Assembly (NCBI GenBank): GCA_022561415.1
Contig: JADFRH010000181.1
Location: 1-5,131, forward strand
DNA length: 5,131 nt
Direction: 5' to 3'
Source: Planctomycetota bacterium
GTDB taxonomy: Bacteria; Planctomycetota; Phycisphaerae; UBA1845
Each line of letters opens with the position of its first letter. Within the stretch, counting starts at the first letter, position 1. Shown here in pieces: positions 4,497-5,131 of the stretch. A program made the position numbers and the translations under genes. Under the pieces are notes generated by a model, which was given only the letters and a program-made list of their open reading frames with translations, did not search any database and was not told where the DNA came from.

Positions 4497-5131
4497 GACG
4501 GAGGAGTCGGTGATTCCGTCGGCCGGAAGCCGGCCTGCCAAGAGATTCTCGGCGAGTCGCATGTTCTGCTCGACGTAGCGGCGGACCCCGAACACCTCGT
4601 ACGCCTGTCCACGTGCGACTTCCGTGACTTTTCGATGGGTCTCGTGATCGCGCAGACAGCGTGCCAACGGGCCGATCAGGCTTCGACCGGGGGCGTGCTT
4701 GAACAACATGCCGTTGACCTTGTGGGAGATCATCTCGGCCACGGCGTGTACGGCCGTGCCGATCACGACGACGCCGGCGGCCATCGCCCAGGCGATCGAT
4801 GTCGTCGATATGTCCCCGCAGGGCGTCACCAGCAGTGCGTTGGCGTTCGATACGATCTGCTCGACCGGGAATCGCGATTCGGGAACCACCCGCACATCCG
4901 CCCGGGGCATGGTCGCCACGAAGCGGCGGATTCTTCGCACCTCGGGCGAGTCTCCGGGTACGATCAGTCGAAGGGTGGGGATGACTTCGTGAAGGTTGGC
5001 GATCGCCCGGCAGGCCTCGACCTGTCCGCCGGCTCGCGTGACCGGATCGGGCACGGTGATCACGAAATCGTCCGGTTCGATTCCCAGCTCCCGACGCATG
5101 GGACTGCGGCGATGCCGATTGAGCAGATTGA
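4488..5131 (-). CDS. GT-B glycosyltransferase-like protein, C-terminal part (partial)
   Basis: The - strand frame is open to the right edge, so the N-terminal half lies outside the window. The ATG at 5099 is internal: residues upstream of it (LLNRHRRSP) continue smoothly into MRRELGIEPDDFVI, the usual entry to a GT4 C-terminal domain. The visible 213 residues resemble the donor-binding Rossmann half of family-4 glycosyltransferases: LRLIVPGDSPE, VRVVPESRF, ANALLVTPCGD, AWAMAAGVVVIGT, VAEMISHKVNGMLF and a C-terminal helix RRYVEQNMRLAENLL. These enzymes transfer sugars from nucleotide donors in cell-envelope or exopolysaccharide synthesis. The EX7E donor motif is altered: counting from the Met at 5099, its two acidic positions are D96 and W104. 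The usual GR...KG loop is PDPVTRAGG. The specificity, or even the activity, is therefore uncertain. It converges on the M42 gene with 7 bp between the stops. Confidence 0.75.
   Translation of the reverse strand, partial: NLLNRHRRSPMRRELGIEPDDFVITVPDPVTRAGGQVEACRAIANLHEVIPTLRLIVPGDSPEVRRIRRFVATMPRADVRVVPESRFPVEQIVSNANALLVTPCGDISTTSIAWAMAAGVVVIGTAVHAVAEMISHKVNGMLFKHAPGRSLIGPLARCLRDHETHRKVTEVARGQAYEVFGVRRYVEQNMRLAENLLAGRLPADGITDSSVAM

Noticed and set aside
1..5131. CRISPR arrays, insertion sequences, tRNA or rRNA genes
   Set aside because: No regularly spaced repeats, transposase motifs, terminal inverted repeats, tRNA cloverleaf or rRNA sequence were seen on either strand.

Overview
The window is a GC-rich bacterial chromosome segment with densely packed genes. 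Seven genes run on the + strand, and one gene entering from the right edge lies on the - strand. The gene order, the GC-rich composition, the absence of rimM between rpsP and trmD, and an exported nickel superoxide dismutase of the HCQVPCGIYDD type together suggest Planctomycetota or a related environmental lineage. That assignment is inference; nothing here proves the phylum.

Layout. Positions 1-105 are a leader holding two mutually exclusive hairpins, followed by a good Shine-Dalgarno. Positions 106-1882 are a translation operon: rpsP (ribosomal protein S16, GTG start), trmD (tRNA m1G37 methyltransferase), rplS (ribosomal protein L19) and a yraN/UPF0102 nuclease-fold gene whose start overlaps the end of rplS. 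tatD, a metal-dependent DNase or hydrolase, follows at 1926-2699 and could be read through from the same operon. Positions 2700-2839 are the only real intergenic region. It carries a perfect TTGACA -35 box and a 28-bp inverted repeat around the -10, followed by T4, which could be an operator, a terminator, or both.

Next is sodN (2840-3322), a nickel superoxide dismutase with its own Sec-type signal peptide. The predicted signal-peptidase site leaves His1 of the Ni hook exactly at the mature N-terminus. Twelve bases later comes an M42-family metallo-aminopeptidase-like gene (3335-4480), probably co-transcribed with sodN. The - strand gene (4488 to the right edge) is the C-terminal half of a GT-B glycosyltransferase-like protein and converges on the peptidase gene with 7 bp between the stop codons.

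How they work together. The first block makes ribosomes and a tRNA modification needed for reading-frame maintenance. The second block is an envelope oxidative-stress unit, in which sodN removes superoxide outside the cytoplasm. The role of the neighbouring peptidase is unknown. The most interesting parts are the exported NiSOD with its symmetric promoter region, the sodN-M42 pairing without a visible sodX, and residue changes at key positions of TrmD, the M42 protein and the glycosyltransferase.
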